NCBI GenBank assembly: GCA_013204185.1
Contig: JABMOI010000082.1
Span: forward strand, 1 to 48,150
Direction: 5' to 3'
Length of the DNA: 48,150 bases
From: a bacterium
GTDB taxonomy: Bacteria; Bacteroidota; Rhodothermia; Rhodothermales; UBA10348
Shown here in pieces: positions 16,131-25,928 of the stretch. Under the pieces are notes generated by a model. That model was not told the origin of the DNA, did not search any database, and saw only the letters and a program-made list of their open reading frames with translations. How positions within the stretch are numbered: position 1 is the stretch's first letter; the number at the start of each line of letters is the position of its first letter. The position numbers and the translations under genes are program-made.

Positions 16131-17229
16131 ATGGACAAAGAACAGATTCGAAATTTGTTAGAGCGTATCGGTACGCTCAGGAGGTATCTTTGACGTTGAG
16201 AAACGAGCAGAGATCAGAAAAAGTCTTGAAAGCAAGCGTCTAGATCCCACCTTCTGGGACAATCCAGCTGAAGCACAGGTAACGGAAAAGGCCATTTCAA
16301 TTGAAAAAGAGTGGCTGGACGCATGGAATGAGGTCAACACGAAGGGAGAAGACATTCAAACCCTCGTAGAAATGGCATCGGAAGAAGGGGAAGACCTAGA
16401 CGCTGAAATTGCATCGGAATGCGCCGCATTAACAGTTTTAGTCGACGCACTAGAGTTAAAAAGTCTTCTGGCCGAGCCCGACGATCAGCGCGATGCCATT
16501 TTGACCATTCATCCAGGTGCTGGCGGTACGGAAAGTCAGGATTGGGCCGATATGTTACTCCGCATGTACACTCGGTGGGGAGAACGGAATGGCTACTCTA
16601 TGCAGCTCCTCGATCATCAAGACGGAGATGTTGCAGGTATTAAAAGTGCCTCATTGGCGTTTAGGGGTGCCTTTGCATACGGTTACCTCAAATCAGAATC
16701 GGGCGTTCACCGGCTTGTTCGCATTAGTCCGTTCGACTCCAGTGGGAGGCGTCACACGTCGTTTTCTTCCGTCTTTGTATATCCTGAAATCGACGATTCA
16801 ATTGAAGTTGATATCAAGCAAGATCAATTGGAGCTTCAGACATTTAGGTCTGGTGGTGCCGGCGGCCAAAACGTGAACAAAGTGGAGACTGGAGTTCGTT
16901 TTATTTGGACCGGTGAACTCTCAAATGGAGAATCTGCCCGGGTGGTAGCTGAGTGCACGGAGGAAAGAAGCCAGCTACAGAACAAGGAACGAGCAATGAA
17001 TATGATCAAGAGCAGGATTTACCAGCTCGAGCGTAATATTCAAGAGGCCATAAAAAACGAAGTTGAGGGCAACAAGAAGAAGATAGAATGGGGCTCTCAA
17101 ATTCGAAGTTATGTGTTTCAACCCTACACCATGGTAAATGACCACCGGACCGAGACAAAGATTACAGACGTTCAATCCGTTATGGATGGGGATTTGGATG
17201 TGTTTATCAAAGCATTTTTGACCCAATAG
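16131..17229 (+). CDS. prfB: Peptide chain release factor 2 (programmed +1 frameshift)
   Basis: RF2 releases peptides at UGA and UAA. The ORF track shows only the distal part (16372 onward). The true gene begins at ATG 16131 and encodes MDKEQIRNLLERIGTLRRYL before an in-frame TGA at 16191-16193. Reading shifts +1 at CTT-T to continue DVEKRAEIRKSLESKRLDPTFWDNPAEAQ. The product is 365 aa, the same as E. coli RF2. The stop-recognition tripeptide is in RISPFDSSG and the catalytic GGQ in RSGGAGGQNVNKVETGVRF. It is followed 8 nt later by nadB. Confidence 0.95.
16178..16194 (+). promoter_or_regulatory. RF2 programmed frameshift signal
   Basis: CAGGAGGTATCTTTGAC contains an internal Shine-Dalgarno (AGGAGG) a few bases upstream of CTT TGA C, the classical +1 slip site. 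Low RF2 lets the ribosome pause at the poor UGA-C stop and slip, giving autogenous feedback on RF2 level. Confidence 0.95.
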
Positions 17230-17237
17230 TCTAAAAA

Positions 17238-18833
17238 ATGTCCACACAACGACATCGAGTTGACTTTTTAGTTTTAGGCAGCGGGGCTGCCGGGCTTTCT
17301 TACGCCTTGCAAGTGGCTGAATTCGGAAGTGTTGCAGTGATAACGAAAGCTGACGCTTCCGAAAGCAATACTCAGTATGCACAGGGCGGTATTGCGGCCG
17401 TAATGGACCAATCAGATAGTTTCGAAAACCACGTCCGTGATACATTGATCGCTGGTGCTGGGCTGTGCGATGAACAGGTGGTTCGAACCATAGTGGGCGA
17501 AGGTCCAAAGGAGATCAATCGTTTGATTGCGGAGGGGGCGTCTTTTTCCAAACAAGATGGAATACTTCATCTTGGCAGGGAAGGTGGTCACGGCAAAAGC
17601 CGAATTGTGCACGCCGCAGACACGACCGGTGAAGTAGTAGAAGAGACCTTATTAGACAGGGTAAAAAGCCACCCTAATATCCAGGTCTATCAACACCATT
17701 TTGCTCTGGAGTTGATCACAGATCACCATCTTGGCCAACACGTATCGAAAGTCCGGCCAGACATAAAGTGCTTTGGAGCGTACGTTTTCAACGAGAAATC
17801 GGCCGAAGTGGAAACGTGGTTGGCGAAATCCACGATGCTAGCTACTGGCGGAGCAGGGCAGGTCTATTTGCATACTACAAATCCGGGGGTAGCAACTGGG
17901 GATGGAGTTGCAATGGCATACAGAGCAAAAGCTCGCGTGGCCAACATGGAGTTTGTTCAGTTTCATCCCACCTCACTCTTTCATGAGGATGCGCGTTCCT
18001 TCCTCATCTCAGAAGCCGTACGAGGCGAAGGGGCCGTACTACTCAATCTTGATGGTCATCAATTTATGGAGCAGTACGATAGTCGAAAGGAGCTGGCTCC
18101 CAGGGACATCGTCGCCAGGGCCATTGACGACCAGTTGAAAACAAGAGGGGAGCAACACGTTTGGCTCGATATTTCGCACAAACCGGCAGATAGTATTTTA
18201 CACCATTTTCCGCGAATTCATGCTCGCTGTATGGAAGTTGGTATCGATATCACGAAGGACAAAATTCCTGTCGTGCCTGCCGCGCACTATATGTGCGGCG
18301 GAGTATTTACGGATGTCAATGGGCAAACTTCAATTGAAAGGCTGCTGGCTTGTGGCGAAGTTGCATACACTGGTCTCCATGGAGCAAACAGACTGGCTTC
18401 AAACTCGTTACTCGAAGCGCTAGTTGTTGGTAGCCGATCGGCCAAATTGGCGGCGGAGTTAATCACAACCTCGACTTGGAATGAGGAGATTCCCGATTGG
18501 GACGATAGCGGAACGACTCATCCTGCTGAATGGGTGCTCATTTCTCACAACAAAGACGAATTACGTCGAATTATGTGGGACTACGTCGGCATTGTCCGTA
18601 GTAACCTTAGATTAGAACGGGCGGCAAGACGAATTGACCTCTTATACGAGGAAACGGAAACGTTTTATAGAAGGTCGCGCGTCTCCACGGGGCTCTGTGA
18701 GCTTCGCAATATGATAGCCGTTGCCTATTTAGTAATTCGAAGTGCCTCCATCAGGCGGGAAAGCAGAGGACTTCATTTTATTACGGACTACCCGGACACA
18801 GTAGAAAATGAACGCCGAGTAACGCTGATTTGA
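17238..18833 (+). CDS. nadB: L-aspartate oxidase
   Basis: This 531-aa flavoenzyme oxidises L-aspartate to iminoaspartate for NAD synthesis (partner NadA, not in this window). FAD-binding VLGSGAAGLSYALQVAE is at the N-terminus. NTQYAQGGIAAVMD, GREGGHGKSRIVHAADTTG, EFVQFHPTSLF, HYMCGGVFTDVNGQTSI and GANRLASNSLLEALVVGSRSA are all family-diagnostic (succinate dehydrogenase/fumarate reductase flavoprotein superfamily, NadB branch). The length is normal. It starts 8 nt after prfB and is followed by two terminators, so it is the end of the aminotransferase-prfB-nadB run. Confidence 0.95.
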   Translation: MSTQRHRVDFLVLGSGAAGLSYALQVAEFGSVAVITKADASESNTQYAQGGIAAVMDQSDSFENHVRDTLIAGAGLCDEQVVRTIVGEGPKEINRLIAEGASFSKQDGILHLGREGGHGKSRIVHAADTTGEVVEETLLDRVKSHPNIQVYQHHFALELITDHHLGQHVSKVRPDIKCFGAYVFNEKSAEVETWLAKSTMLATGGAGQVYLHTTNPGVATGDGVAMAYRAKARVANMEFVQFHPTSLFHEDARSFLISEAVRGEGAVLLNLDGHQFMEQYDSRKELAPRDIVARAIDDQLKTRGEQHVWLDISHKPADSILHHFPRIHARCMEVGIDITKDKIPVVPAAHYMCGGVFTDVNGQTSIERLLACGEVAYTGLHGANRLASNSLLEALVVGSRSAKLAAELITTSTWNEEIPDWDDSGTTHPAEWVLISHNKDELRRIMWDYVGIVRSNLRLERAARRIDLLYEETETFYRRSRVSTGLCELRNMIAVAYLVIRSASIRRESRGLHFITDYPDTVENERRVTLI

Positions 18834-18844
18834 ACGGGTGGGGA

Positions 18845-18874
18845 TTGATTTACGTAGTTATTCTGGTGTATATT
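18845..18874 (+). promoter_or_regulatory. Possible promoter upstream of the tandem terminators
   Basis: TTGATT (18845-18850) and TATATT (18869-18874) are separated by 18 bp just after nadB. If used, transcription would begin ahead of both hairpins, making them attenuators of the rimP-nusA operon. The match is to the general sigma-70 pattern only, and this lineage often deviates from it. Confidence 0.3.
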
Positions 18875-18888
18875 AAGTGTTGCGGAGG

Positions 18889-18917
18889 AAAAGGGGGGCT
18901 ACCAGCCGCCCTTTTTT
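18889..18917 (+). terminator. Rho-independent terminator 1 (nadB end / rimP leader)
   Basis: AAAAGGGGGGCT-ACC-AGCCGCCCTTTT forms a 12-position stem with one mismatch and a three-base loop, followed by further T residues. It lies 55 nt after the nadB stop. Confidence 0.85.
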
Positions 18918-18938
18918 GTTGGAGATGGACTTTGGGGG

Positions 18939-18970
18939 CGCCCGTCCGAGCTTCGGACCGGGCGTTTTTT
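18939..18970 (+). terminator. Rho-independent terminator 2 (rimP leader)
   Basis: CGCCCGTCCGA-GCT-TCGGACCGGGCG forms an 11-bp GC-rich stem with one bulged C and runs into TTTTTT. It is 21 bp after the first terminator and about 84 nt before the rimP start. Confidence 0.88.
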
Positions 18971-19053
18971 GCAAAGTCGATATTCAATTTTCGTATAACA
19001 TAACGAGCTAACAGAGACTTACCCTGGAAGAAACGACCCTTAATACAAGCGAA

Positions 19054-19527
19054 TTGAGTGCCGATCAGCACGTGCCAATGGACGTAAAGATTGTAAATCT
19101 GGCACAAGAAGTACTTATGCGCGATGAGTTATTCATCGTCGCCGTGGTAGTTCGTGGATCAAAAGGTTCACGATTCGTCGAGGTATACGTGGATGGAGAT
19201 GACGGGGTAAGCGTCAGTGACTTGGCCAAAATTAGCCGTGAATTAGCTTTCGCCTTGGATGCGGAAGACGTTGTCAAAGGCAAGTACCTACTGAACGTTT
19301 CGACCCCAGGGGAGGAACGTTGCCTTCTGTTAGAAAGACAGTATCAGCGACACGTAGGTAAGCAATTGGTCATCTTGACCAATCATGAAGATGGAAGTAA
19401 TCAGTTCGAAGGGGAAAACCTCGGCGTAACTGACGGCGTTCTGAGCCTAAAGATTTCGGATTCCGAATCAACAAAAGATGTGCCGCTTGATCGTATATCA
19501 AAGGCAAAAATTAAACTCCCTTGGTAG
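19054..19527 (+). CDS. rimP: Ribosome maturation factor RimP
   Basis: This 157-aa 30S assembly factor leads the conserved rimP-nusA-infB operon. The N-terminal alpha/beta domain contains FIVAVVVRGSKGSRFVEVYVDGDDGVSVSDLAKISREL, and LNVSTPGEERCL matches the RimP (E/D)VSSPGxxR(P/C)L motif. The C-terminal part is the SH3-like domain. The track start is TTG 19054; ATG 19078 (MDVKIVNLAQ) is the alternative and would still retain the whole first domain. Neither has a clear Shine-Dalgarno. nusA follows after 49 nt. Confidence 0.9.
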   Translation: MSADQHVPMDVKIVNLAQEVLMRDELFIVAVVVRGSKGSRFVEVYVDGDDGVSVSDLAKISRELAFALDAEDVVKGKYLLNVSTPGEERCLLLERQYQRHVGKQLVILTNHEDGSNQFEGENLGVTDGVLSLKISDSESTKDVPLDRISKAKIKLPW

Positions 19528-19576
19528 GGGCTGATTGGCCTTGTTGCCATGAAGCTGACAATTAAGAAAGGAAATA

Positions 19577-20863
19577 ATGCAGAATTCTGATCTTGTTTCT
19601 TCGTTTGCGGAAATCGCACGGGAAAAGGGTATCGATCGCGATTCCCTCCAGCTTATTGTGGAGGATGTTTTTAAGGCGATGATCCGTAAGCGGTACGGTT
19701 CCGACGATTCTTTTGAGATCATTTTAAATCCCGATCACGGTGATATGCAGATTTTGCATATCAGGGAAGTGGTTGATAACTGGGCCGTTGAAGACCCCGT
19801 AACAGAAATTGAGGAAAAAGACGCTCAAGTCATTGACGAAGATTTCGAAGTAGGCGATGAAGTTGCTGAGGAAATCGAGTTTAAAGATTTCGGACGCCGA
19901 GCTGTTCTCACGGCTCGCCAGACGTTTAGTCAGCGAATTCGAGACATTGAAAAAGACAATGTCTTTGACTGGTACAAAGATTTGATCGGCGAAGTCGTTG
20001 TTGGTGAGCTGTATCAGATGAGACGGCGCGAAATCCTGATCATCCACAATAAAGTGGAATTGATCATGCCCCGAAATGAGCAGATTTACCGTGACAGGTT
20101 CCGCAAGGGGGACATGATTAGGGCGGTCATTAAGGAAGTACTTCGTGATAACGCCGGAAATCCATTAATTATAATTTCCCGTGCCGATCCTGTTTTCATG
20201 GAGCGCCTTTTTGAGCTAGAAGTGCCAGAAATCGACGAGGGAATTGTCGATATCAAGAAAATTGTTCGCGAACCGGGAGACCGTGCTAAAGTGGCTGTTA
20301 TCAGCCATGATGATCGTATTGATCCAGTTGGAGCATGCGTTGGAATGAAAGGATCTAGGATTCATGCAGTGGTTCGGGAGCTTGGAAACGAAAACATCGA
20401 CGTTGTCCAGTGGACTGAGGACAAACACGATATGATTAAGCGGGCTCTATCGCCAGCTAATCCTGTTTCTGTTCAGTTGAACGATGAATTAAATCCTCCA
20501 CGAGCCAAAGTTGTGGTTCGCGCGGATGAAGTGAGCCAGGCAATTGGTCGCGGCGGTATTAATATCAGATTAGCATCTGCACTCTGCGGTTATGAAATCG
20601 ACGTTTATCGCGAGATTTCGGAAGAAGAGGAAGATGTTGAAATCCAGGAATTCTCCGATGAAATTCGTGAAGATGTGCTTCAGCGTCTTCGTGATATTGG
20701 CTGTGATTCAGCACGTGCAGTGCTAGAATTGTCCAAGGACGAACTCATTAGAAGAACTGGAATGGAGGATGAGGATGCACAGCATGTGTTGAACGTCATC
20801 CGTAAAGAATTTGAAGAAGAGTCATCGTCATCGTCACCATCGAGTGAGGACACAGTGGAATAG
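19577..20863 (+). CDS. nusA: Transcription termination/antitermination factor NusA
   Basis: The 428-aa NusA binds RNA polymerase and nascent RNA. The order is an N-terminal polymerase-binding domain (to ~130), an S1 domain (GEVVVGELYQMRRREILI...), and two KH domains with RDPVGACVGMKGSRI-like and ADEVSQAIGRGGINIRLAS sequences. A single C-terminal helix-hairpin-helix (RLRDIGCDSARAVLELSKDELIRRTGMEDEDA) follows, then a Ser-rich acidic end. It is shorter than E. coli NusA (495 aa) because only one C-terminal repeat is present. An AAGAAAGGAAA purine run precedes the ATG. Confidence 0.95.
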   Translation: MQNSDLVSSFAEIAREKGIDRDSLQLIVEDVFKAMIRKRYGSDDSFEIILNPDHGDMQILHIREVVDNWAVEDPVTEIEEKDAQVIDEDFEVGDEVAEEIEFKDFGRRAVLTARQTFSQRIRDIEKDNVFDWYKDLIGEVVVGELYQMRRREILIIHNKVELIMPRNEQIYRDRFRKGDMIRAVIKEVLRDNAGNPLIIISRADPVFMERLFELEVPEIDEGIVDIKKIVREPGDRAKVAVISHDDRIDPVGACVGMKGSRIHAVVRELGNENIDVVQWTEDKHDMIKRALSPANPVSVQLNDELNPPRAKVVVRADEVSQAIGRGGINIRLASALCGYEIDVYREISEEEEDVEIQEFSDEIREDVLQRLRDIGCDSARAVLELSKDELIRRTGMEDEDAQHVLNVIRKEFEEESSSSSPSSEDTVE

Positions 20864-20907
20864 TACACCTTTGGCCCTGAACATTTCTGTCCTCCAAATT
20901 TCGACTC

Positions 20908-23793
20908 ATGTCAACGATTAAAAAATTTAAGAAAGTCCGCCTGTTCCAATTGGCTAAGGAGTTCAACGTTTCTGTTGATGCCTTAGTGGTACATATGGGT
21001 GAATCCGGTCACAAAGATGCCCTTACGGGATCCGGAATCAATGCCGCAATCACTACCGAGGAGGCATATGAGGACTTGTTGGACTATTTCGCTGACGATC
21101 GTGTTCAAGCTGAACGAGTTCAGAAAATGCGTGCAGCTCGTAAGGATGAAGGCGATGGAGGTGAAGATGCTCCGGCCGAAGTTAGTACAGAAACGGTTGA
21201 GGCTGTAGCCGAAGAACTAGTTGAAGAAGCCGTAGTTGAGGAAGCTGTTCAGGAAGTAATCCCAGAAGAGCCTGTTGCCGCTGAAGAGCCTTCCGAAGTC
21301 GAAATGGCCCCTAGCGAAGCCATTTCGAGTGCCAAGGAAGAGGTTGTTTCAGAGGGCCATTCGGACGAACAAGAATTAAGTGTAGTAGCTGAGCCACAAG
21401 CAGTGGCCAAGGAAGAAGAGCCTGCGGCCCTGCCAGACAAGGTGTTAGCCGATGAAGCTGAGAAGCTACCTAAAGTAGATTCCAAAGAAGACAAAAGTGA
21501 TTCACCTGCGTCTGGCGAAGAGAATGTACAGCCTAAACCGGCCAAAGAAGAAACTCCTTCCGAGCCGCAAGAAGCCCCTAAAGAGGCAGATGCTGCAGTC
21601 GCAGTTGACGAAGTAAATGCTGAAGAGGTTGTTGTACTTCCTGATGTACCTGAAAAAGTGTTTTCTGCAGATCGGTACAAATTGACAGGTACGACCGTTC
21701 TTGGCAAGATTGACCTAGGAACCGTCGAAGATTCCGAGCCCGGTTCTAAACGAAAACGGAAGCGGAAACGGAAAAAAGTAGGTGCAGAGGATACAGCGCC
21801 TCGCGCCAAAGGTGAGGTCAAAGCTGCTCCTAAAAAAGAAGAAGCCAAAGGGAAAGGCAAAGCCAAAAAGAAAAAGGGTCCGGTTGTCGACGATAAAGAT
21901 GTAGAAGCCACCCTGCAGGAAACGCTCCGCGAATTACAGGACGGTGTGAGCAAAGCCAGACAGAAGCGTAGACGTCAACGTAGAGATACGCGTGCAGCTG
22001 AGCGCGATAAGGCCGAAGAGGATTTGCAAGATCAGTTAAGCGTTTTGCAGGTCACCGAGTTTTTGTCTACGGGTGAGCTCGCAAACCTCATGGACGTTCA
22101 GGTTACTGAAGTAATCAGTACGCTCTTTGCTGCCGGTTTGATGGTATCCATTAACCAGCGACTAGATGCCGATACCATTACCATTGTTGCCGACGAGTTT
22201 GGTTTTGAAGTTGAGTTTATTACGGACTTCACCGCCACAGACATCGTAATTAAGGAAGATGCTCCAGAAGATCTAGAGCCTAGAGCTCCTGTAGTAACGG
22301 TCATGGGCCACGTTGACCACGGTAAAACTTCCCTATTGGACTACATTCGCAGCGCGGACGTTGTGAAAGGAGAAGCGGGTGGGATTACACAACATATTGG
22401 AGCCTACCAAGTTGTGCTTGCGTCTGGGAAAAACATCACATTCCTAGATACACCGGGTCACGAAGCCTTTACTGCCATGCGTGCTCGTGGAGCACAGGTA
22501 ACTGACGTTGTTATTCTTGTTGTCGCCGCAGACGACGCTGTGATGCCTCAAACGATTGAAGCGATAAACCATGCTCAAGCAGCTGGCGTCCCAATGGTCG
22601 TGGCTATCAATAAAGTCGATAAAAGCGGTGCCAATACTGATCGCGTAATGCAGCAGTTGGCGGACAAAAACGTTCTCGTTGAGCAATGGGGCGGAAAAGT
22701 TCAGTGTGAGTTTGTTTCTGCCAAAACAGGACAAGGAATTCCAGAACTTCTAGACAGAGTCCTACTAGAGGCCGAGATGTTGGACCTCAAGGCCAATCCA
22801 AATCGAAATGCCGTTAGTACGGTTATCGAATCCAGATTGGAAAAAGGGCGAGGCAACGTTGCTACGGTGTTGGTTCGAAACGGAACATTGAAAATTGGAG
22901 ATCCTTTCATTGCAGGTGTTTGCGCAGGTCGTGTTCGCGCCATGTTTGATGAAAGAGACCGCAGAATTAGCGAAGTTGGACCTTCAAGCCCAGCGTTGGT
23001 AATTGGACTAGATGGCGCTCCTGAAGTTGGAGACACATTTATTGTATTAGACGACGAGAAAGAAGCACGCGAACTAGCTTCCAAGCGTCAGCAAATCCAC
23101 CGTGAGCAGTCTTTGCGTCAGCGTAAACATATTACACTGGACGAGATTGGTCGTCGATTGGCACTTGGTCAGTTCCGCGAACTGAACTTGATTGTTAAAG
23201 GAGACGTGGGTGGATCAGTTGAAGCATTGTCCGATTCCCTTATGAAACTGGGTACGGAAGAAGTGGTGGTTAATATCATCCATAAAGGAGTGGGAGCCAT
23301 TAACGAAAGCGATGTCGTCCTTGCTTCTGCTTCTGATGCCATTATTATTGGTTTCCAGGTTCGGCCGGTTGTTGGCGCACGCCAATTAGCGGAACGCGAA
23401 GAAATTGACATTCGCCTATACTCAGTTATTTACAATGCCATTGAAGAAGTAAGAGATGCTCTAGAGGGTCTTCTTTCGCCTGATAAATCAGAGAAAATCA
23501 ATGGTGTTGCTGAAGTCCGCGAGACCTTCAAGGTGCCAAAACAGGGTATGATTGCGGGTTGCCATATAATCGAAGGGAAAATTCGTCGTCCAGACAAAAT
23601 CCACTTGGTTCGCGATGGCATTGTGATCTATGACGGTACACTGGCATCCCTCAAACGCTTCAAAGACGACGTCAGAGAAGTTACGAGCGGATACGATTGT
23701 GGAATGGGTATTGACGGGTTCAACGATTTGAAAGTGGGCGACCAGATCGAAGCTTACGAAATCGTTGAAACCAAACGTTTGCTTGAAAGATAG
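20908..23793 (+). CDS. infB: Translation initiation factor IF-2
   Basis: This 961-aa GTPase delivers initiator tRNA to the 30S subunit. The N-terminus has the IF2-N fold ([21 protein letters not shown]). A ~150-residue Glu/Ala/Pro-rich linker follows, then a Lys/Arg run ([10 protein letters not shown]) and more basic linker, then a second IF2-N copy ([22 protein letters not shown]). The G domain has GHVDHGKTS (~466), DTPGHEAF (~514) and NKVD (568-571), followed by domains II-IV with a [16 protein letters not shown] segment. The length is typical for long-linker IF2 forms. It sits 44 nt after nusA. Confidence 0.96.
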   Translation: MSTIKKFKKVRLFQLAKEFNVSVDALVVHMGESGHKDALTGSGINAAITTEEAYEDLLDYFADDRVQAERVQKMRAARKDEGDGGEDAPAEVSTETVEAVAEELVEEAVVEEAVQEVIPEEPVAAEEPSEVEMAPSEAISSAKEEVVSEGHSDEQELSVVAEPQAVAKEEEPAALPDKVLADEAEKLPKVDSKEDKSDSPASGEENVQPKPAKEETPSEPQEAPKEADAAVAVDEVNAEEVVVLPDVPEKVFSADRYKLTGTTVLGKIDLGTVEDSEPGSKRKRKRKRKKVGAEDTAPRAKGEVKAAPKKEEAKGKGKAKKKKGPVVDDKDVEATLQETLRELQDGVSKARQKRRRQRRDTRAAERDKAEEDLQDQLSVLQVTEFLSTGELANLMDVQVTEVISTLFAAGLMVSINQRLDADTITIVADEFGFEVEFITDFTATDIVIKEDAPEDLEPRAPVVTVMGHVDHGKTSLLDYIRSADVVKGEAGGITQHIGAYQVVLASGKNITFLDTPGHEAFTAMRARGAQVTDVVILVVAADDAVMPQTIEAINHAQAAGVPMVVAINKVDKSGANTDRVMQQLADKNVLVEQWGGKVQCEFVSAKTGQGIPELLDRVLLEAEMLDLKANPNRNAVSTVIESRLEKGRGNVATVLVRNGTLKIGDPFIAGVCAGRVRAMFDERDRRISEVGPSSPALVIGLDGAPEVGDTFIVLDDEKEARELASKRQQIHREQSLRQRKHITLDEIGRRLALGQFRELNLIVKGDVGGSVEALSDSLMKLGTEEVVVNIIHKGVGAINESDVVLASASDAIIIGFQVRPVVGARQLAEREEIDIRLYSVIYNAIEEVRDALEGLLSPDKSEKINGVAEVRETFKVPKQGMIAGCHIIEGKIRRPDKIHLVRDGIVIYDGTLASLKRFKDDVREVTSGYDCGMGIDGFNDLKVGDQIEAYEIVETKRLLER

Positions 23794-23808
23794 GCTCGGT
23801 GGTGTACT

Positions 23809-24225
23809 ATGAGTATTAGAACGGAGAGGGTTGCCAGCCTCTTCCAGCGAGAGATTGCTGGGATATTGTCGCTGGAATATTCTGACCTATTGCACCCCAT
23901 GGTCACGGTAACGGGTGTTCGTGTAACGAACGATTTAGCCATTGCCTATATCTATCTTTCCGTTCTTGGCGATTCTCCTACTCAAAAAAGCGCCGTACTT
24001 GCAAAGATCAAGGACTTTGCACCTAGAATTAGAAAAACGCTCGGTCAGGCCATCCGCCATCAGGTAAAAAGCATTCCAGAACTCCGTTTTTTCCTCGATC
24101 AAACACTGGAAAATGCCTACAAGATGGATCAGATCTTTGGAGAGATCCAAAAGGAACGCTCCGCTCGTACGGGCGAACCTCTGCCTGAGGATGATGAGAA
24201 TCGAGAAGTGGGCGAGGATGGTTAA
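23809..24225 (+). CDS. rbfA: 30S ribosome-binding factor RbfA
   Basis: The 138-aa cold-shock and 16S maturation factor has an N-terminal RTERVASLFQREIAGILSLEY, the RbfA VTVTGVRVTNDLAIAYIYLSVLGD strand-helix, LGQAIRHQVKSIPELRFFLDQTLENAYKMDQIF covering the KH-type helix-kink-helix, and an acidic tail (PEDDENREVGEDG). The stop overlaps the truB start by one base (TAATG), giving translational coupling. Confidence 0.94.
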   Translation: MSIRTERVASLFQREIAGILSLEYSDLLHPMVTVTGVRVTNDLAIAYIYLSVLGDSPTQKSAVLAKIKDFAPRIRKTLGQAIRHQVKSIPELRFFLDQTLENAYKMDQIFGEIQKERSARTGEPLPEDDENREVGEDG

Positions 24226-24956
24226 TGGCGCTTGCACCCAATCCGGAAAGCGTACCGATATTTCGAGTTGGATCGAAGCTTGAGGGCTGGGATCCGCTTG
24301 TGCTTCTTATCGACAAACCAAAGGGATTGACGTCTTTTGACGTGATTCGGCGTCTACGGCGTATTGCACCTATTCGCAAAATTGGCCATGCTGGCACGCT
24401 GGACCCCATGGCTACTGGGTTACTGATATGCCTCTCGGGCAAAGCAACGCGTTTGATGAATCATTTTATGGGTCAGCGAAAGATTTACACAGGCGTGATT
24501 CGTCTAGGCCAAACGACCCCTTCGTTCGATGCTGAAACGGAGGTGAACCAAGAAAAGGATGCCTCGAATGTTTCAGACACGGATATTGAGCAGGCTTTGA
24601 CTCAACTCACAGGCGAAATTACTCAACAGACTCCTGTTTATTCGGCTGTCAAGGTTGGTGGAGAGCGCTTGTATAAAAAGGCACGGAGGGGGGAGAAGGT
24701 AGTGCTTCCCTTTCGTCATGTTACGGTCCATGAGTTTTTGATTACCTCCAGAAACGGGGTAGATCTCAGCTTTCAGGTCACCTGTTCAAGCGGCACTTAT
24801 GTACGCAGCCTGGCCCATGATCTTGGTCAGCTAGTTGGAGTTGGTGGCCATCTTGTCGAACTCCGACGCACAATGAGTGGATCACTTTCGGTGGATGAGG
24901 CCTGGCCACTTTCCGAGCTTTTGGAACAGAACCAGCCGGTACTTGGTGATGGTTGA
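24225..24956 (+). CDS. truB: tRNA pseudouridine(55) synthase TruB
   Basis: The 243-aa enzyme makes psi-55 in the T-loop of tRNAs. It shows LLIDKPKGLTSFDVIRRLR, the catalytic GHAGTLDPMATGLL (Asp 60), KIYTGVIRLGQTTPSFDAE, the QQTPVYSAVKVGGERLYKKAR RNA-binding loop and CSSGTYVRSLAHDLG. The C-terminal part is short and lacks a full PUA domain, as in many non-proteobacterial TruBs. It overlaps rbfA by 1 nt and ribF by 8 nt. Confidence 0.94.
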   Translation: MALAPNPESVPIFRVGSKLEGWDPLVLLIDKPKGLTSFDVIRRLRRIAPIRKIGHAGTLDPMATGLLICLSGKATRLMNHFMGQRKIYTGVIRLGQTTPSFDAETEVNQEKDASNVSDTDIEQALTQLTGEITQQTPVYSAVKVGGERLYKKARRGEKVVLPFRHVTVHEFLITSRNGVDLSFQVTCSSGTYVRSLAHDLGQLVGVGGHLVELRRTMSGSLSVDEAWPLSELLEQNQPVLGDG

Positions 24957-25881
24957 TTTCCGACTTGGCGGCCCCATTAAGAATAACACCGTTGTTACCA
25001 TCGGAAGTTTTGATGGGGTGCATCTAGGCCACCAGTCCATCCTAAATGTGATGCAAGCCGAGGCCCAGGCGTGGGGTCTAGAAACGTTGGTTGCTAGTTT
25101 TGACCCACATCCAAGGGAGGTTCTAACCTCTGAGTGCAAATTGCTGCTTTCTCCGGTAGAAGAACGTTCTAAGTTGCTTGCTGAGCAACGAATTCATCAC
25201 CATGCGCTCATTCCCTTTAGCGTCGAGTTGTCCCAAACCGAACCGGAGGACTTCGTTAAGTCCATCTTGGTTGATCTGTTTCGGGTAAAACGACTTATTG
25301 TTGGCTATGATCATCGGTTTGGCCGCAATCGAAGGGGAGACGTTTCTCTGCTGCAGAGCATGGGGCAAGAGTTAGATTTCAAAGTGATTGAATGTGACGA
25401 AGTCGTAATTGACTCGGAAACCATTTCATCCTCGGGCATTCGAACGTTGTTGTCCGTTGGTAGCGTCTCAAGCGCATCTGCTCAATTGGGCAGGAGGTAT
25501 AGCGTAACAGGCACGGTAGTTCGAGGAGCAGGAAGGGGGAAGGGAATAGGTATTCCGACTGCGAATATTGAAGTCCATCCTTCAAACAAACTCATCCCCA
25601 AAAACGGGGTTTATGCAGTTCGAGCCGAAATAGATTCAAACGGAGAGATGTTGGGTGGTATGATGAACATCGGTTCTCGTCCCACATTTGAACGCTCAGG
25701 CCCCGTTAGGCTTGAAGTAAATCTATTTGATTTCGGCGGTGATTTATACGATCGTGAAGTTCGTGTTGAATTCGTCGAAAGAGTGCGAGATGAGCGTAAA
25801 TTTGGCTCCGCATCGGACCTAATCGAGCAACTTAATGCAGATAGGGTGCGTTGCAACGGCTTGTTAAGCGCAATATCTTAA
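24949..25881 (+). CDS. ribF: Bifunctional riboflavin kinase / FAD synthetase
   Basis: The 310-aa protein converts riboflavin to FMN and FAD. The N-terminal nucleotidyltransferase has TIGSFDGVHLGHQSIL (HxGH) and VGYDHRFGRNRRGD. The linker SSSGIRTLLSVGSVSSASAQLGRRY and the C-terminal flavokinase GAGRGKGIGIPTANIE with GVYAVRA and NIGSRPTF complete the family pattern. The ORF track begins at 24877; ATG 24949 was chosen because it forms the ATGGTTGA overlap with the truB stop and starts right before the conserved domain. Confidence 0.94.
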   Translation: MVDFRLGGPIKNNTVVTIGSFDGVHLGHQSILNVMQAEAQAWGLETLVASFDPHPREVLTSECKLLLSPVEERSKLLAEQRIHHHALIPFSVELSQTEPEDFVKSILVDLFRVKRLIVGYDHRFGRNRRGDVSLLQSMGQELDFKVIECDEVVIDSETISSSGIRTLLSVGSVSSASAQLGRRYSVTGTVVRGAGRGKGIGIPTANIEVHPSNKLIPKNGVYAVRAEIDSNGEMLGGMMNIGSRPTFERSGPVRLEVNLFDFGGDLYDREVRVEFVERVRDERKFGSASDLIEQLNADRVRCNGLLSAIS

Positions 25882-25928
25882 CGAGCTAGGACAAACTGTC
25901 CCATTTATTGATAGGATTCGGTTTCAAT

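Noticed and set aside
16372-17229. Stand-alone 285-aa RF2-like ORF as listed in the track
   Set aside because: It is the distal part of prfB; the upstream 20 codons and the CTT-TGA slip site restore the full 365-aa protein.
21249-21953. 234-aa minus-strand Ser/Thr-rich ORF inside infB
   Set aside because: It is an antisense shadow of the biased Glu/Lys-rich linker codons in infB; it has no independent spacing or recognisable domain.
24877-24948. N-terminal extension of ribF in the ORF track
   Set aside because: These codons lie inside truB and precede the conserved domain; ATG 24949 overlaps the truB stop in the usual coupled way.
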